64,000 nt of DNA from Bacteroidota bacterium (GTDB taxonomy: Bacteria > Bacteroidota > Bacteroidia > Cytophagales > Cyclobacteriaceae), in contig JAFDYV010000006.1 of assembly GCA_018267275.1 (NCBI GenBank), positions 1-64,000 of the forward strand, written 5' to 3'. Below, one piece after another: positions 26,794-36,045 of this stretch. A model generated the notes under the pieces. It was not told the origin of the DNA. It did not search any database and worked only from the letters and a program-made list of their open reading frames with translations. The stretch's first letter is position 1. Every line of letters starts with the position of its first letter. The position numbers were made by a program, and so were the translations under genes.

Positions 26794-28626
26794 ATGAAGG
26801 TTTTTTTCCGAGTCCTATCATATGCTAATCGCCTGCCTAGAAGGCTAGTTTTTTTCTTTGCATATTCTACTATGGGCGTATTATTTACCGCACTAAACAT
26901 CACGTTGGTGAAGCCCATGTTGGACGTGCTGTTTGATAAGGCGGAGAAAGTAACTGCCGTTGCCAGTAAACCTGATTTTGATATTTCAACAACTTACCTC
27001 ACAGAAACTTTTAAGCATTATTTCACGAAGATTGTGATAGAATATGGCGAGCCTGCATCCCTGTACTTTATCTGTGTCTTGATTGGCCTAACTATCCTAA
27101 TTGGAAACACCTTTCGATATCTAGAGCGTGTCATTGCTACTAAAATTCGAGCCGACATGGTAAAGAATATTCGAATGGATTTTTTTTCGAAGATAACTCA
27201 AATGCACATTGGCTATTTTAATGATTCTCGAAAAGGTGATTTAATCTCTCGATTTACAAATGATATTGCCGAAATTGAAAACGCGGTTATGAACAGCTTG
27301 AAGTCTGTTTTTCGGGAACCCTTAATGATCATCACCTATTTTTTTATTTTGTTCACGATTTCGGCAAAGCTCACTTTTTTCACATTGATTGTTCTTCCTT
27401 TGACTGGTGGAGTACTGGCGGAAATTATCAAACGCCTAAAGAAACAGGCGACAGGCAGTCAAGAGTCATTAGGTCGAATTGTAAACATATTAGATGAGAC
27501 ATTTGGTGGCATGCGGGTAGTTAATGCTTTCAATGCACGGAGTTTCGTTATGTCACGATTAGACAAGGAGAGCGCTTTGTATCGTACGTTATCAAAGTCG
27601 GTTGCTTACAAAAACGAATTGGCCTCGCCTGTCTCGGAAATTCTCGGAACTTTCATCATGGCAGGGATTATTATTATCGGGGGAAATATGGTGCTGGGCA
27701 AAACACCGACCATTGAAGCTTCATCATTTATGTTGTTTTTAGCGGTTTACGCCATGATCATCCAGCCTGCAAAAAATTTCTCGAATGGGATCACCTCCCT
27801 TCAACGGGGCACCGCCTCAGCAAAACGCATATTCGACATCATCGACACCGAACCTTTGATTCGAAATAAGCCCAACGCCAAATCATTGTCGTTCTTCTCG
27901 GATGCCATCGAATTCAAAAATGTTTCTTTTTCATACGGCCCAGATAAAACCGTGTTGAAAAACATTAACCTCACCATTGCCAAGGGCAAAACCATCGCCC
28001 TTGTGGGCCCGTCAGGTGGTGGCAAGTCTACTCTGGCCGATTTAGTGCCTCGCTTCTACGACCCAACCGAAGGAGAGGTCTGCATCGATGGCGTCTCGCT
28101 TACCGATTATGATTTAGAATCTTTGCGCAAACATTTGGGCATTGTAACGCAAGAGTCCATTTTATTTAACGACACCATCTTCAATAACATCGCCTTTGGT
28201 AAACCAAACGTGGGCGAAGCAGAAGTGATTCAAGCTGCCAAAATTGCTAACGCGCATGACTTCATCATGCAAACCGAGCATGGCTATCAAACCAAAATTG
28301 GCGAACGTGGCTCGAAGCTCTCTGGCGGACAGCGACAGCGCTTGAGCATTGCGCGCGCGGTGCTCAAAAATCCCCCTATATTAATTTTAGATGAAGCTAC
28401 TTCTGCGCTCGACTCTGAATCCGAACGTTTGGTGCAAGAGGCGCTCTTCAACCTGATGAAGAACCGGACTTCTATTGTGATCGCCCACCGCCTGAGCACC
28501 ATTCAACATGCAGATGAGATTGTGGTGATTCAAGACGGCATTATTGCAGAACGCGGCAACCACGAAGAGCTACAGCAGCGCAATGGAATCTACAGGAAAC
28601 TCTCAGACATACAGAAGACTGCCTAA
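26794..28626 (+). CDS. ABC transporter, fused membrane and ATPase (MsbA-like lipid flippase)
   Basis: A half-transporter of 610 residues: six membrane helices (about 1-320, with TLNITLVKPMLDVLF, FICVLIGLTILIGNTFRYLE and ILGTFIMAGIIIIGGNMVL), then one ATPase domain with Walker A GPSGGGKS (about 404-411), signature LSGGQRQRLSIAR (about 508-520) and Walker B ILILDEATSALD. It forms homodimers. The order resembles MsbA, which flips lipid A-core, and the nearby barrel and gmhA suit envelope lipid export; a drug exporter is the alternative. Confidence 0.93.
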   Translation: MKVFFRVLSYANRLPRRLVFFFAYSTMGVLFTALNITLVKPMLDVLFDKAEKVTAVASKPDFDISTTYLTETFKHYFTKIVIEYGEPASLYFICVLIGLTILIGNTFRYLERVIATKIRADMVKNIRMDFFSKITQMHIGYFNDSRKGDLISRFTNDIAEIENAVMNSLKSVFREPLMIITYFFILFTISAKLTFFTLIVLPLTGGVLAEIIKRLKKQATGSQESLGRIVNILDETFGGMRVVNAFNARSFVMSRLDKESALYRTLSKSVAYKNELASPVSEILGTFIMAGIIIIGGNMVLGKTPTIEASSFMLFLAVYAMIIQPAKNFSNGITSLQRGTASAKRIFDIIDTEPLIRNKPNAKSLSFFSDAIEFKNVSFSYGPDKTVLKNINLTIAKGKTIALVGPSGGGKSTLADLVPRFYDPTEGEVCIDGVSLTDYDLESLRKHLGIVTQESILFNDTIFNNIAFGKPNVGEAEVIQAAKIANAHDFIMQTEHGYQTKIGERGSKLSGGQRQRLSIARAVLKNPPILILDEATSALDSESERLVQEALFNLMKNRTSIVIAHRLSTIQHADEIVVIQDGIIAERGNHEELQQRNGIYRKLSDIQKTA

Positions 28627-28696
28627 ATGGCTCAGACCAATTACAGTTAAGTAAGTTTTTGACGGTTATTCCACTTTTGTTTGAGTCGGAAAGCCC

Positions 28697-28704
28697 TAGT
28701 TTTG
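28697..28704 (+). promoter_or_regulatory. -7 box before the small membrane protein gene
   Basis: TAGTTTTG fits TAnnTTTG; a TTTG stands 17 bases upstream (28676-28679), slightly closer than usual. The start codon is at 28725. Confidence 0.35.
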
Positions 28705-28724
28705 TAATCTTTAAAACCAAACAC

Positions 28725-29018
28725 ATGAACCAGCGTAGATTGATCTTTTTGTCGGTATTCGGTGCCTACCATTTGCTTTCTCTTATTTTCACGTTGTACA
28801 TTGATGGCGACACCAGCGTGTTGTTCAGTTTGGTGAGTAAGATCTCGTGGTTCAAGTACGGTGCGTTATTTGGCTTGATTCTATTTATCATCGAGGTGAT
28901 TTGGACCTGGCGCGACAATAAAAATTTTGAAAAAGAAAAGGAAGCTTTGCGCCACGAAAACAATGTGTTGAAGGCCAAAGTATATGACCTTACCGATGGC
29001 GGTAAAAAATCTGTTTGA
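28725..29018 (+). CDS. Small two-helix membrane protein with coiled-coil tail
   Basis: 97 residues. Two hydrophobic helices (about 6-24, LIFLSVFGAYHLLSLIFTLY; and 40-61, WFKYGALFGLILFIIEVIWTW) are followed by a charged, heptad-like tail (NFEKEKEALRHENNVLKAKVYDL) that should form a coiled coil in the cytoplasm. The pattern resembles LapA-like proteins of unknown function. The ATG at 28725 is preferred; the longer frame starts inside the promoter region. It lies 21 bases before gmhA. Confidence 0.65.
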   Translation: MNQRRLIFLSVFGAYHLLSLIFTLYIDGDTSVLFSLVSKISWFKYGALFGLILFIIEVIWTWRDNKNFEKEKEALRHENNVLKAKVYDLTDGGKKSV

Positions 29019-29039
29019 TTTCTTTAGCACCCAACACGT

Positions 29040-29618
29040 ATGGATTTTAAGTCAATCATTGAAGCAGAACTCCGGCAAGCTGCTGACGTGCTACATCAGT
29101 TTATTGGCAACCCAACCAACCTGCAGAAAATTGAAGAAGCTGCCAAGTTGATAGCTGAGTCTTTAAAAAACGGAGGTAAAATTATTTCGTGCGGCAATGG
29201 CGGCTCGCATTGCGATGCCATGCATTTTGCCGAAGAGCTAACGGGCAAATACCGCGAGCCGCGAAAAGCAATACCGGCCATTTGCATCTCAGACCCTTCT
29301 CATATCTCTTGTGTGAGCAATGACTATGGCTATGAGTTCGTTTTCTCGCGCTACCTAGAAGCCTTAGGTAACAAAGGTGATGTGTTGCTTGGCATTACGA
29401 CCAGCGGTAACTCGGCCAATATTTTGCGTGCAGCAGAGACTGCAAAAGCAAAGGGTATGAAAGTGATTGCGCTAACAGGAAAAGATGGCGGTAAGTTGGC
29501 ACCCTTGGCTGATATTGAATTGCGCGTGCCCCATTTTGGCTATGCAGATCGCATCCAAGAAGTACACATCAAAATCATTCATATTTTGATGCTGTTGATT
29601 GAGAAGCAGGTAGCTTAG
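29040..29618 (+). CDS. gmhA: D-sedoheptulose 7-phosphate isomerase
   Basis: First enzyme of ADP-heptose synthesis: sedoheptulose 7-phosphate to manno-heptose 7-phosphate. A SIS domain of 192 residues with [22 protein letters not shown] (about 50-71), the exact GmhA signature, [21 protein letters not shown] and the C-terminal [16 protein letters not shown] carrying the catalytic histidine. It fits with hldD and the GT9 gene in this window, so the organism makes a heptose-containing lipooligosaccharide. Confidence 0.94.
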   Translation: MDFKSIIEAELRQAADVLHQFIGNPTNLQKIEEAAKLIAESLKNGGKIISCGNGGSHCDAMHFAEELTGKYREPRKAIPAICISDPSHISCVSNDYGYEFVFSRYLEALGNKGDVLLGITTSGNSANILRAAETAKAKGMKVIALTGKDGGKLAPLADIELRVPHFGYADRIQEVHIKIIHILMLLIEKQVA

Positions 29619-29652
29619 CCAGCTGTTTTCAATAAAAGCGTAACTTTGAATA

Positions 29653-29895
29653 ATGAAAACACTTGTATTGAATATTCCATCCAGCATTGACGTTGACGAC
29701 CGTGAAGCGCTGATGGCGATTGCATCGCGGCTTTACGAAAAAGGGAAGCTTTCGCTTGGACAGGCGGCCGAGTTAGCAGGTCTTTCAAAAAGAGCATTTA
29801 TGGAGTTACTGGGTGAGTACGGAGTGTCGATCGTGAATTACCCAATATCTGACTTGGACAGAGATATTGCCAATGCGAAAAGTCATCATAACTGA
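29653..29895 (+). CDS. UPF0175-family antitoxin
   Basis: An 80-residue protein. AIASRLYEKGKLSLGQAAELAGLSKRAFMELLGEYG is the UPF0175 helix-turn-helix pattern, ending in VNYPISDLDRDI. Members stand before DUF3368 PIN-like genes and act as their antitoxins. Here the next gene overlaps its end by 23 bases. A TAACTTTG box at 29641-29648 stands only four bases before the ATG, so the transcript could be leaderless or the box fortuitous. Confidence 0.82.
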   Translation: MKTLVLNIPSSIDVDDREALMAIASRLYEKGKLSLGQAAELAGLSKRAFMELLGEYGVSIVNYPISDLDRDIANAKSHHN

Positions 29896-30331
29896 CACAA
29901 GTTGCATCATTCAGCTTGATCTAATTGGTGAGCTTGAACTTTTGAATAAAATATACGGGGTCGTAACCGTAACGCCCGAAATTGCCAGTGAATACAACAA
30001 ACAGCTTGCTGAGTGGTTCGAAATTTTGGAGCCAAATAATAAAAAGTACCAACAGATTTTAGAAAACTCGCTGGACAAAGGTGAGGCAAGTGCTATTGCA
30101 TTGGCTCTTGAACACATTAATTCCCTGGTTGTATTAGATGAACTAAAGGGGAGAAAAATTGCAGAGAAGTTGGGACTAAAAGTTACTGGTACATTGGGTA
30201 TTTTAATTGAAGCGAAGCAAAGTGGTCACCTTAAATCGGTAAAAGATTGTCTAAATCAATTTAGGCAGACTCGTTTTAGAATTAGCACTGAAGTGGAACG
30301 AATAATTTTACAAAAATCAGGAGAGCTGTAG
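29873..30331 (+). CDS. DUF3368 PIN-like toxin
   Basis: A 152-residue nuclease-like protein. VIITDTSCIIQLDLIGEL holds the first acidic residue (D8), GEASAIALALE the second group, and VVLDELKGRKIAEKLGLKVTGTLGIL the third, as in DUF3368 proteins. It forms a type II module with the UPF0175 gene. The ATG at 29873 starts directly with the first strand; a TTG two codons earlier is possible. It ends two bases before comM. Confidence 0.82.
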   Translation: MRKVIITDTSCIIQLDLIGELELLNKIYGVVTVTPEIASEYNKQLAEWFEILEPNNKKYQQILENSLDKGEASAIALALEHINSLVVLDELKGRKIAEKLGLKVTGTLGILIEAKQSGHLKSVKDCLNQFRQTRFRISTEVERIILQKSGEL

Positions 30332-30333
30332 CA

Positions 30334-31872
30334 ATGGTCTCAAAAACATTTGGCAGTGCGGTTCATGGGGTAGATGCGAAGACCATCACGGTAGAAGTGG
30401 ATGTAACGCAAGGGCAAAAATTTTTTCTTACCGGCCTGCCTGATAATGCCATCAAAGAAAGTCAGCACCGAATAGAATCTGCGATCAAGAGCTTGGGATA
30501 TTTTTTTCCTCGCAACAAAGTAGTCGTCAATCTCGCGCCAGCCGATGTTCGAAAAGAAGGATCCGCCTATGATTTGCCGATTGCACTTTGCATCCTCGCG
30601 GCATCGGGGCAAATCTCAAGTGAGGTATTAGAAAAATACGTGATCATGGGCGAGCTGTCGCTTGATGCAGATCTTCGACCCATCAAAGGCGTATTGCCTA
30701 TCTCCATCCAATCGCGCAAAGAACAATTCAAAGGATTCATACTTCCGAAAAAAAATACACGCGAAGCGGCAATCGTCAATAATTTAGACATTATTGGTGT
30801 AGAAAATTTGCGCGAAGCGATTGACTTTGTTGAGGGCAAATTGCCCATTGAGCCACTGGTGGTAGACACACGCGATGTGTTTCAAAGCAAAGTGAACAGC
30901 TACGAAGCAGATTTTAAAGACGTGCAAGGGCAAGAAAATATTAAGCGTGCGTTAGAGATTGCCGCGGCCGGTGGCCACAACGCTATCATGATCGGGCCGC
31001 CCGGTGCGGGAAAAACCATGTTGGCCAAACGCTTGCCTTCAATTCTTCCTCCGCTTACGTTACACGAGGCACTGGAAACAACCAAGATTCACTCCGTGGC
31101 TGGCAAGGTGGGCGCAGACGGAACACTGTTAACCACGCGGCCATTTCGATCACCCCATCACACCATATCGGATGTTGCCCTTGTAGGGGGAGGTGGAAAT
31201 CCACAACCCGGAGAGATTTCGTTGGCGCACAATGGCGTTTTGTTTTTGGATGAACTGCCAGAATTTAAACGCACGGTTTTGGAAGTAATGCGCCAGCCGA
31301 TGGAAGAAAGGCGTGTGACAATTTCGCGGGCGAAAGTATCGATTGATTACCCCGCCAACTTTATGCTGGTGGCGAGTATGAACCCCTGCCCTTGCGGATA
31401 TTATAACCATCCTGAAAAAGAATGTGTGTGCGCCCCGGGCGTGGTGCAACGCTACCTGAGCAAAATCAGTGGGCCGCTACTCGACCGCATTGACTTACAC
31501 GTAGAGGTGGTGCCGGTAAGTTTTGACCAGATGACCACGCAACGCAAAAACGAAAGCAGCGAAGTGATTCGCGAACGCGTGGTGAAAGCGCGTGAGCTGC
31601 AGAGCGAGCGATTTAAAAACCAAAGCGATGTGTACTGCAATGCCATGATGCCGAGCAACATGGTGAAAGATATTTGCCAGATCAACGAAGCGGGCCGCGC
31701 GCTGCTGAAAACCGCGATGGAGCGATTGGGTTTGTCTGCACGCGCCTACGACCGCATCTTAAAAGTGTCTCGCACCATTGCCGACTTGGCGGGTTCACCC
31801 GAAATAAAGATTGAACATTTGGCCGAGGCCATTCAATACAGAAGTTTGGATAGAGAGGGATGGGCGGGCTAA
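30334..31872 (+). CDS. comM: YifB/ComM family Mg chelatase-like AAA+ ATPase
   Basis: A 512-residue AAA+ motor. ComM drives branch migration during natural transformation in Haemophilus and Vibrio. An N-terminal Lon-like fold (residues 1-165, GLPDNAIKESQHRIESAI) comes before Walker A GPPGAGKT (about 221-228), Walker B NGVLFLDELPEF, a zinc-like cluster NPCPCGYYNHPEKECVC and the C-terminal LSARAYDRILKVSRTIADL. Together with ComEC at 44080 it suggests a capacity for DNA uptake. The gene follows the toxin after two bases. Confidence 0.93.
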   Translation: MVSKTFGSAVHGVDAKTITVEVDVTQGQKFFLTGLPDNAIKESQHRIESAIKSLGYFFPRNKVVVNLAPADVRKEGSAYDLPIALCILAASGQISSEVLEKYVIMGELSLDADLRPIKGVLPISIQSRKEQFKGFILPKKNTREAAIVNNLDIIGVENLREAIDFVEGKLPIEPLVVDTRDVFQSKVNSYEADFKDVQGQENIKRALEIAAAGGHNAIMIGPPGAGKTMLAKRLPSILPPLTLHEALETTKIHSVAGKVGADGTLLTTRPFRSPHHTISDVALVGGGGNPQPGEISLAHNGVLFLDELPEFKRTVLEVMRQPMEERRVTISRAKVSIDYPANFMLVASMNPCPCGYYNHPEKECVCAPGVVQRYLSKISGPLLDRIDLHVEVVPVSFDQMTTQRKNESSEVIRERVVKARELQSERFKNQSDVYCNAMMPSNMVKDICQINEAGRALLKTAMERLGLSARAYDRILKVSRTIADLAGSPEIKIEHLAEAIQYRSLDREGWAG

Positions 31873-31949
31873 CCATTTCTAAGATTCAACACTTAGCAAC
31901 GTGGAGCCAGTAACTTATTAGTTGATACCCACCACTCTCCAAAAAAAAA

Positions 31950-32612
31950 TCACTCAGGCATTTTTAACATCCTCTGAATCTCTGCACTAATCAAACGATA
32001 TGTCACCATCTCATCTGGGAACTGTGCTAATTTAGTGTATAAGATAACCTTAGATACTTTTCCATCTCTCCCAACAGTCAGTGTGACTGGAAATGCGTTG
32101 ATGTTCAGCTCTGAAATGATATTTTCTGAATCTGGAACAACATCATAAAACATTGTTTGAGTCGTCTTTTTTGTTGCCTTCCTTTTTAAGCCATTGTCGA
32201 TGGTCTTTTCAAATGATTCGGTCAATTTGAGTTTTCCATCTTTGCAAAAAGAGATGAACACAAAATCTCCCTTCTTTGAATCTTCATGAATTAAATTCAA
32301 ATCAGGTATTTCCTCATAACAATTTGGGCAGCCTATAAACCAAAAATTTAAAACCATTGGCTTGCCTATCAGGCTTTCCGAATCAAATTTGATTCCTTCC
32401 AGAGAATGAACGCAAAACGAAGGAATCGTTTTGCCAACCAAGTGAGAGAAGTATGGCGGTTCAGGTACGCTTAATATGTTCTGAATTGTAGAATTCAATT
32501 CATCTGCTGGCTTACCAATAGCTACCTGATTTTGATTCAAAGATTGACACGATGAGCAAAAGACGAATGCAAAACAAAGAATAATTTTAGTACCGTTTCT
32601 TTTAACTAGCAT
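31950..32612 (-). CDS. TlpA-like thioredoxin-fold lipoprotein
   Basis: The signal ends in VFCSSC (about residue 22), so it is a lipoprotein. The thioredoxin-like part has VLNFWFIGCPNCYEEIPDL, where CPNC (about 95-98) is the redox pair, and later NAFPVTLTVGRDGKV with the cis-proline. It should reduce or oxidise cysteines in the periplasm, like TlpA/ResA, for cytochrome or other folding. It follows the amidohydrolase gene on the same strand after 28 bases. Confidence 0.82.
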   Translation of the reverse strand: MLVKRNGTKIILCFAFVFCSSCQSLNQNQVAIGKPADELNSTIQNILSVPEPPYFSHLVGKTIPSFCVHSLEGIKFDSESLIGKPMVLNFWFIGCPNCYEEIPDLNLIHEDSKKGDFVFISFCKDGKLKLTESFEKTIDNGLKRKATKKTTQTMFYDVVPDSENIISELNINAFPVTLTVGRDGKVSKVILYTKLAQFPDEMVTYRLISAEIQRMLKMPE

Positions 32613-32640
32613 GAAATGCTACTTTGATTGACATCCTGAT

Positions 32641-34068
32641 TTACTTCCTATAATCCAACGCGGGTTTTCGATCTCCCAACAAAGGCTCATAAACAAATTT
32701 GTCGCCTACGCGCTTCTTAAATTCAGCCCATGCTTCCTCTGTTATTTTTGGATCGGTGAAGGCATCAATCATTGAGCCGGCCATTGTCTTTGCGGCTACC
32801 AACATGCCTTTCGTACCAATGGTCGTTCCGCCCGCGGCCACTGCTTGCCAACTGTGGGCAGCCGTGCCCGGCACCCAAGTGGCAGTAGAGAGGCCTGCTG
32901 TGGGCACCACCCAACTCACATCGCCTACATCGGTGCTGCCACTGGCTTGCTCTTCTTTCGTTCCAAATTTTTCAATCTCGGCCGTAGTGCTCAGTGCCGG
33001 TGGTGAAGAAAACGTTTGTTGTATTTTGGCCGCAAATTCTTTTTCAGCGTCTGTCAACGTGTAGCCACCCACCGATTGTAAATTATTGTTGACCAGTTTT
33101 GCCAATACTTCGTTATACAATAAGTCGTAAGTGCCGCCTGTAATTTCCACTTCGTAGCGCGTGCCTGTGCCAATGGCTGCACCTTGGGCGGCTTGCGTCA
33201 CGCGTTCCCACACTGATTTTACTTGATCGCGATTGGGATGACGTACATAATAATACACTTCTGCAAAAGCAGGCACAACATTGGGCGCCTCGCCACCGCG
33301 GGTAATCACATAATGGATTCTTGTTTTGTCGTTCACATGTTCGCGCAACATGTTTACCATTGCATTCATGGCTTCCACCCCATCCAATGCGGAGCGCCCG
33401 CGCTCGGGTGAACCGGCAGCATGGCTTGCCACGCCATAGAAGCGAAACTTTCCAGATTTATTTGCCAGCGCACCGCTGCCAAACCTGGCAGAGTTTATTG
33501 CCCCCGGGTGCCAATGAAAAACCAAATCCACATTTTTGAAAAATCCATCACGCACCATGTACACTTTTCCCGATCCGCCTTCTTCTGCAGGGCAACCGTA
33601 AAACTTAATGGTGCCCGATTTCTTGTTGGCTACCAACCAATTTTTTACCGCAATGGCCGCTGCCGCAGATGCTGTGCCAAACAAATGATGACCACAGGCA
33701 TGCCCGGCCTTTTGGCCAACAATCGGTTTTAGTTCTGGAACAGCCTCTTGGGAAACTCCCGGCAATGCATCAAACTCTCCCAACACGGCTATCACCGGCT
33801 TGCCAGAACCAGCAGTCGCAATAAATGCAGTAGGTTCACCGGCCACACCTGCTTCAATGGTGAAGCCCGCATCTTTCAATGTTTGCTGCAACAAGGCAGA
33901 ACTTCTCTCTTCCTGATAGCCCACTTCGGCAAAGCCCCAAATCTTTTTGGCTGTAGTAGCATAGAGTTCTTGCTTGTCGTCAATGGATTTAATTGCTGCC
34001 TGCTTGGTTGTTTGGGTATAACCAACATATGCAGTGAAGGTGAACGCAAAAATTAGAATCAGTTTCAT
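32641..34068 (-). CDS. Secreted M20-family amidohydrolase (AbgB-like)
   Basis: A metallo-hydrolase of 475 residues with a signal peptide (MKLILIFAFTFTAYVGYTQT). VLGEFDALPG, KAGHACGHHLFG and YGCPAEEGGSGKVYMV carry the metal-binding Asp, His and Glu residues; the dimerisation lid follows (VASHAAGSPERGRSALDGVEAMN), and the C-terminal catalytic part has GTAAHSWQ. AbgB-type enzymes split p-aminobenzoyl-glutamate and similar N-acyl amino acids. The export signal suggests periplasmic scavenging of acylated amino acids or peptides. Substrate not established. Confidence 0.88.
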   Translation of the reverse strand: MKLILIFAFTFTAYVGYTQTTKQAAIKSIDDKQELYATTAKKIWGFAEVGYQEERSSALLQQTLKDAGFTIEAGVAGEPTAFIATAGSGKPVIAVLGEFDALPGVSQEAVPELKPIVGQKAGHACGHHLFGTASAAAAIAVKNWLVANKKSGTIKFYGCPAEEGGSGKVYMVRDGFFKNVDLVFHWHPGAINSARFGSGALANKSGKFRFYGVASHAAGSPERGRSALDGVEAMNAMVNMLREHVNDKTRIHYVITRGGEAPNVVPAFAEVYYYVRHPNRDQVKSVWERVTQAAQGAAIGTGTRYEVEITGGTYDLLYNEVLAKLVNNNLQSVGGYTLTDAEKEFAAKIQQTFSSPPALSTTAEIEKFGTKEEQASGSTDVGDVSWVVPTAGLSTATWVPGTAAHSWQAVAAGGTTIGTKGMLVAAKTMAGSMIDAFTDPKITEEAWAEFKKRVGDKFVYEPLLGDRKPALDYRK

Positions 34069-34318
34069 GGTAAGTTTTTTATTGATGGTGCTAAGAACAA
34101 TTAGGTTGTCAGTTTGAGTTTGGCGAAAACTGTATTTGTTTTTTTAAATCGGCTTCGTCACGCTCAGCCTGACATTGCTTTGATTTTACGTAACATCAGT
34201 TGTTCAAGTCGCCAAGAAAGTTAATTGATTTCTCGCTGACTTAACTATACCGTTTATAAAATCTTCCAGCCGGCTTATTAGATATTTTGTTAGCTTTATT
34301 TTTACCAAAGCCATTCCT

Positions 34319-35905
34319 ATGAAAAGAGTATTACTACTACTGTCTGCAACAATACTTGCTTTTGCAGTCTATGCCCAACGCGAAATCAAAAAAGCACCAG
34401 AGGTTAAAGAGGGTGACGGACCCTTTACGCAACTTATCATTCGCGGTGTGATGTTGATCGATGGAACAGGTGCTCCACCCGTGGGCCCTGTTGATATTGT
34501 GGTGAAGCAAAACCGTATTGTGAACATTGTGAGTATCGGGCTGCCTACACCGGGCATGGCAAGCGAAGGCAACCGCCCAAAGTTAGAGCCGGGCGGCAAA
34601 GAACTTAACTGCGAGAGCATGTATTTGATGCCTGGCTTTGTAGATATGCATGGGCACATCGGTGGCGGCCAAGCCCCAATTGCCGAATATGTATTTAAGC
34701 TTTGGATGGCACATGGTGTTACCACCATTCGCGACCCCGGCTCTGGCAATGGATTGGAATGGGTGCTCGACCAAAAAAATAAGAGCCAACAAAATCTGAT
34801 TACGGCTCCGCGCATCAAGGCGTACGTCACGTTTGGTTCGGGTGCGAAGGAGCCCATCAGAACGCCAGAAATGGCGCGCGCGTGGGTCAATGAAAATAAA
34901 TTGAAGGGTGCTGATGGCATCAAGTTTTTTGGCGCTGCACCAGACATCATGAATGCTGCTTTGCGCGAAAACAAAAGAATCGGATTGCGCTCTGCGTGCC
35001 ACCATGCACAGTTGGGGGTAGCCCGCTGGAATGTGGTTCAATCGGCAGGAGCCGGCCTTACCACCATGGAACATTGGTACGGATTGCCCGAAGCCATGTT
35101 GCCAAATTCCAGTATTCAAAACTATCCGCTGAGTTACAACTACTCAAATGAGCAACACCGTTTTGAAGAGGCAGGTCGTTTGTGGAAACAAGCTGCCGCA
35201 CCCTACACACCAAAATGGAATGCCGTGATGGACACATTGCTGAAATTAGATTTCACGTTGGATCCTACGTTTGATACCTATGAGGCTGCACGCGATCTGC
35301 ACAAAGCGCGAAGACAAGAGTGGCACGAAACGTATACACTTCCTCAGCTGTGGGCATTTTATCAACCCAGTCGCGTGGCGCATGGTTCGTTTTGGTTTAG
35401 TTGGGGAACAGAACAAGAAGTGGCGTGGCGCGAAAATTTCCGTTTGTGGATGACCTTTGTAAATGAATACAAAAACCGAGGCGGCCGCGTGACCGCGGGA
35501 TCAGACAACGCATTTATCTTTCAGCTCTATGGGTTTGGCTACATCCGCGAGTTGGAGTTGCTTCGCGAAGCAGGGTTTCACCCACTTGAGGTGATTCGGT
35601 CGGCCACGTTGTATGGCGCACAGGCTTTGGGCATGGACAAAGAAATTGGTACGGTTGAAATTGGCAAGCTCGCTGACTTTGCCATCGTTGATCAAAATCC
35701 GCTGGAAAATTTGCAGGTGCTTTATGGCGTGGGCGCCATCAAACTGATGGATGATAATTCGGTGAAGCGTGTGGGCGGTATTAAATACACCATTAAAGAC
35801 GGGATCATTTACGATGCCAAAAAGTTGTTGGCCGATGCTAAGAAAATTGTGGACGAAGAAAAGGCCAAAGCCGGTTTTGTGTTAAAGCAGCCGGGGATAG
35901 ACTAA
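34319..35905 (+). CDS. Secreted amidohydrolase (imidazolonepropionase/prolidase-like)
   Basis: A 528-residue protein with signal peptide (to VYAQ, residue 20). The TIM-barrel metal site shows MPGFVDMHGHIGG (HxH), ADGIKFFGA, SACHHAQLG, TTMEHWYG and RVTAGSDNAF (catalytic Asp), and the flanking beta-sandwich returns at GKLADFAIVDQNPLENL. Enzymes of this group hydrolyse C-N bonds in cyclic amides or dipeptides; the actual substrate is unknown. It is divergent from the M20 enzyme (250 bases apart), which also cuts amide bonds. Confidence 0.87.
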   Translation: MKRVLLLLSATILAFAVYAQREIKKAPEVKEGDGPFTQLIIRGVMLIDGTGAPPVGPVDIVVKQNRIVNIVSIGLPTPGMASEGNRPKLEPGGKELNCESMYLMPGFVDMHGHIGGGQAPIAEYVFKLWMAHGVTTIRDPGSGNGLEWVLDQKNKSQQNLITAPRIKAYVTFGSGAKEPIRTPEMARAWVNENKLKGADGIKFFGAAPDIMNAALRENKRIGLRSACHHAQLGVARWNVVQSAGAGLTTMEHWYGLPEAMLPNSSIQNYPLSYNYSNEQHRFEEAGRLWKQAAAPYTPKWNAVMDTLLKLDFTLDPTFDTYEAARDLHKARRQEWHETYTLPQLWAFYQPSRVAHGSFWFSWGTEQEVAWRENFRLWMTFVNEYKNRGGRVTAGSDNAFIFQLYGFGYIRELELLREAGFHPLEVIRSATLYGAQALGMDKEIGTVEIGKLADFAIVDQNPLENLQVLYGVGAIKLMDDNSVKRVGGIKYTIKDGIIYDAKKLLADAKKIVDEEKAKAGFVLKQPGID

Positions 35906-35957
35906 CGATTGCCATCTCTGGCTTTTTTCATACTTTTGCCGACCTGAATCACGACTT

Positions 35958-36029
35958 GGCCTCGTAGTTCAATGGATAGAATAGAAGTTTCCTAAACTTT
36001 TGATACAGGTTCGATTCCTGTCGGGGCTA
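35958..36029 (+). tRNA. tRNA-Arg (anticodon CCU)
   Basis: Acceptor GGCCTCG (35958-35964) pairs with CGGGGCT (36022-36028) with G-U pairs at positions 1 and 5; discriminator A at 36029. The anticodon stem GAAGT/ACTTT holds the loop TTCCTAA with anticodon CCT at 35991-35993. The T-arm is ACAGG-TTCGATT-CCTGT. The AGG codon it reads is a rare arginine codon in many bacteria. CCA is not encoded. Confidence 0.92.
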
Positions 36030-36045
36030 CAACTTTCATCAATTG

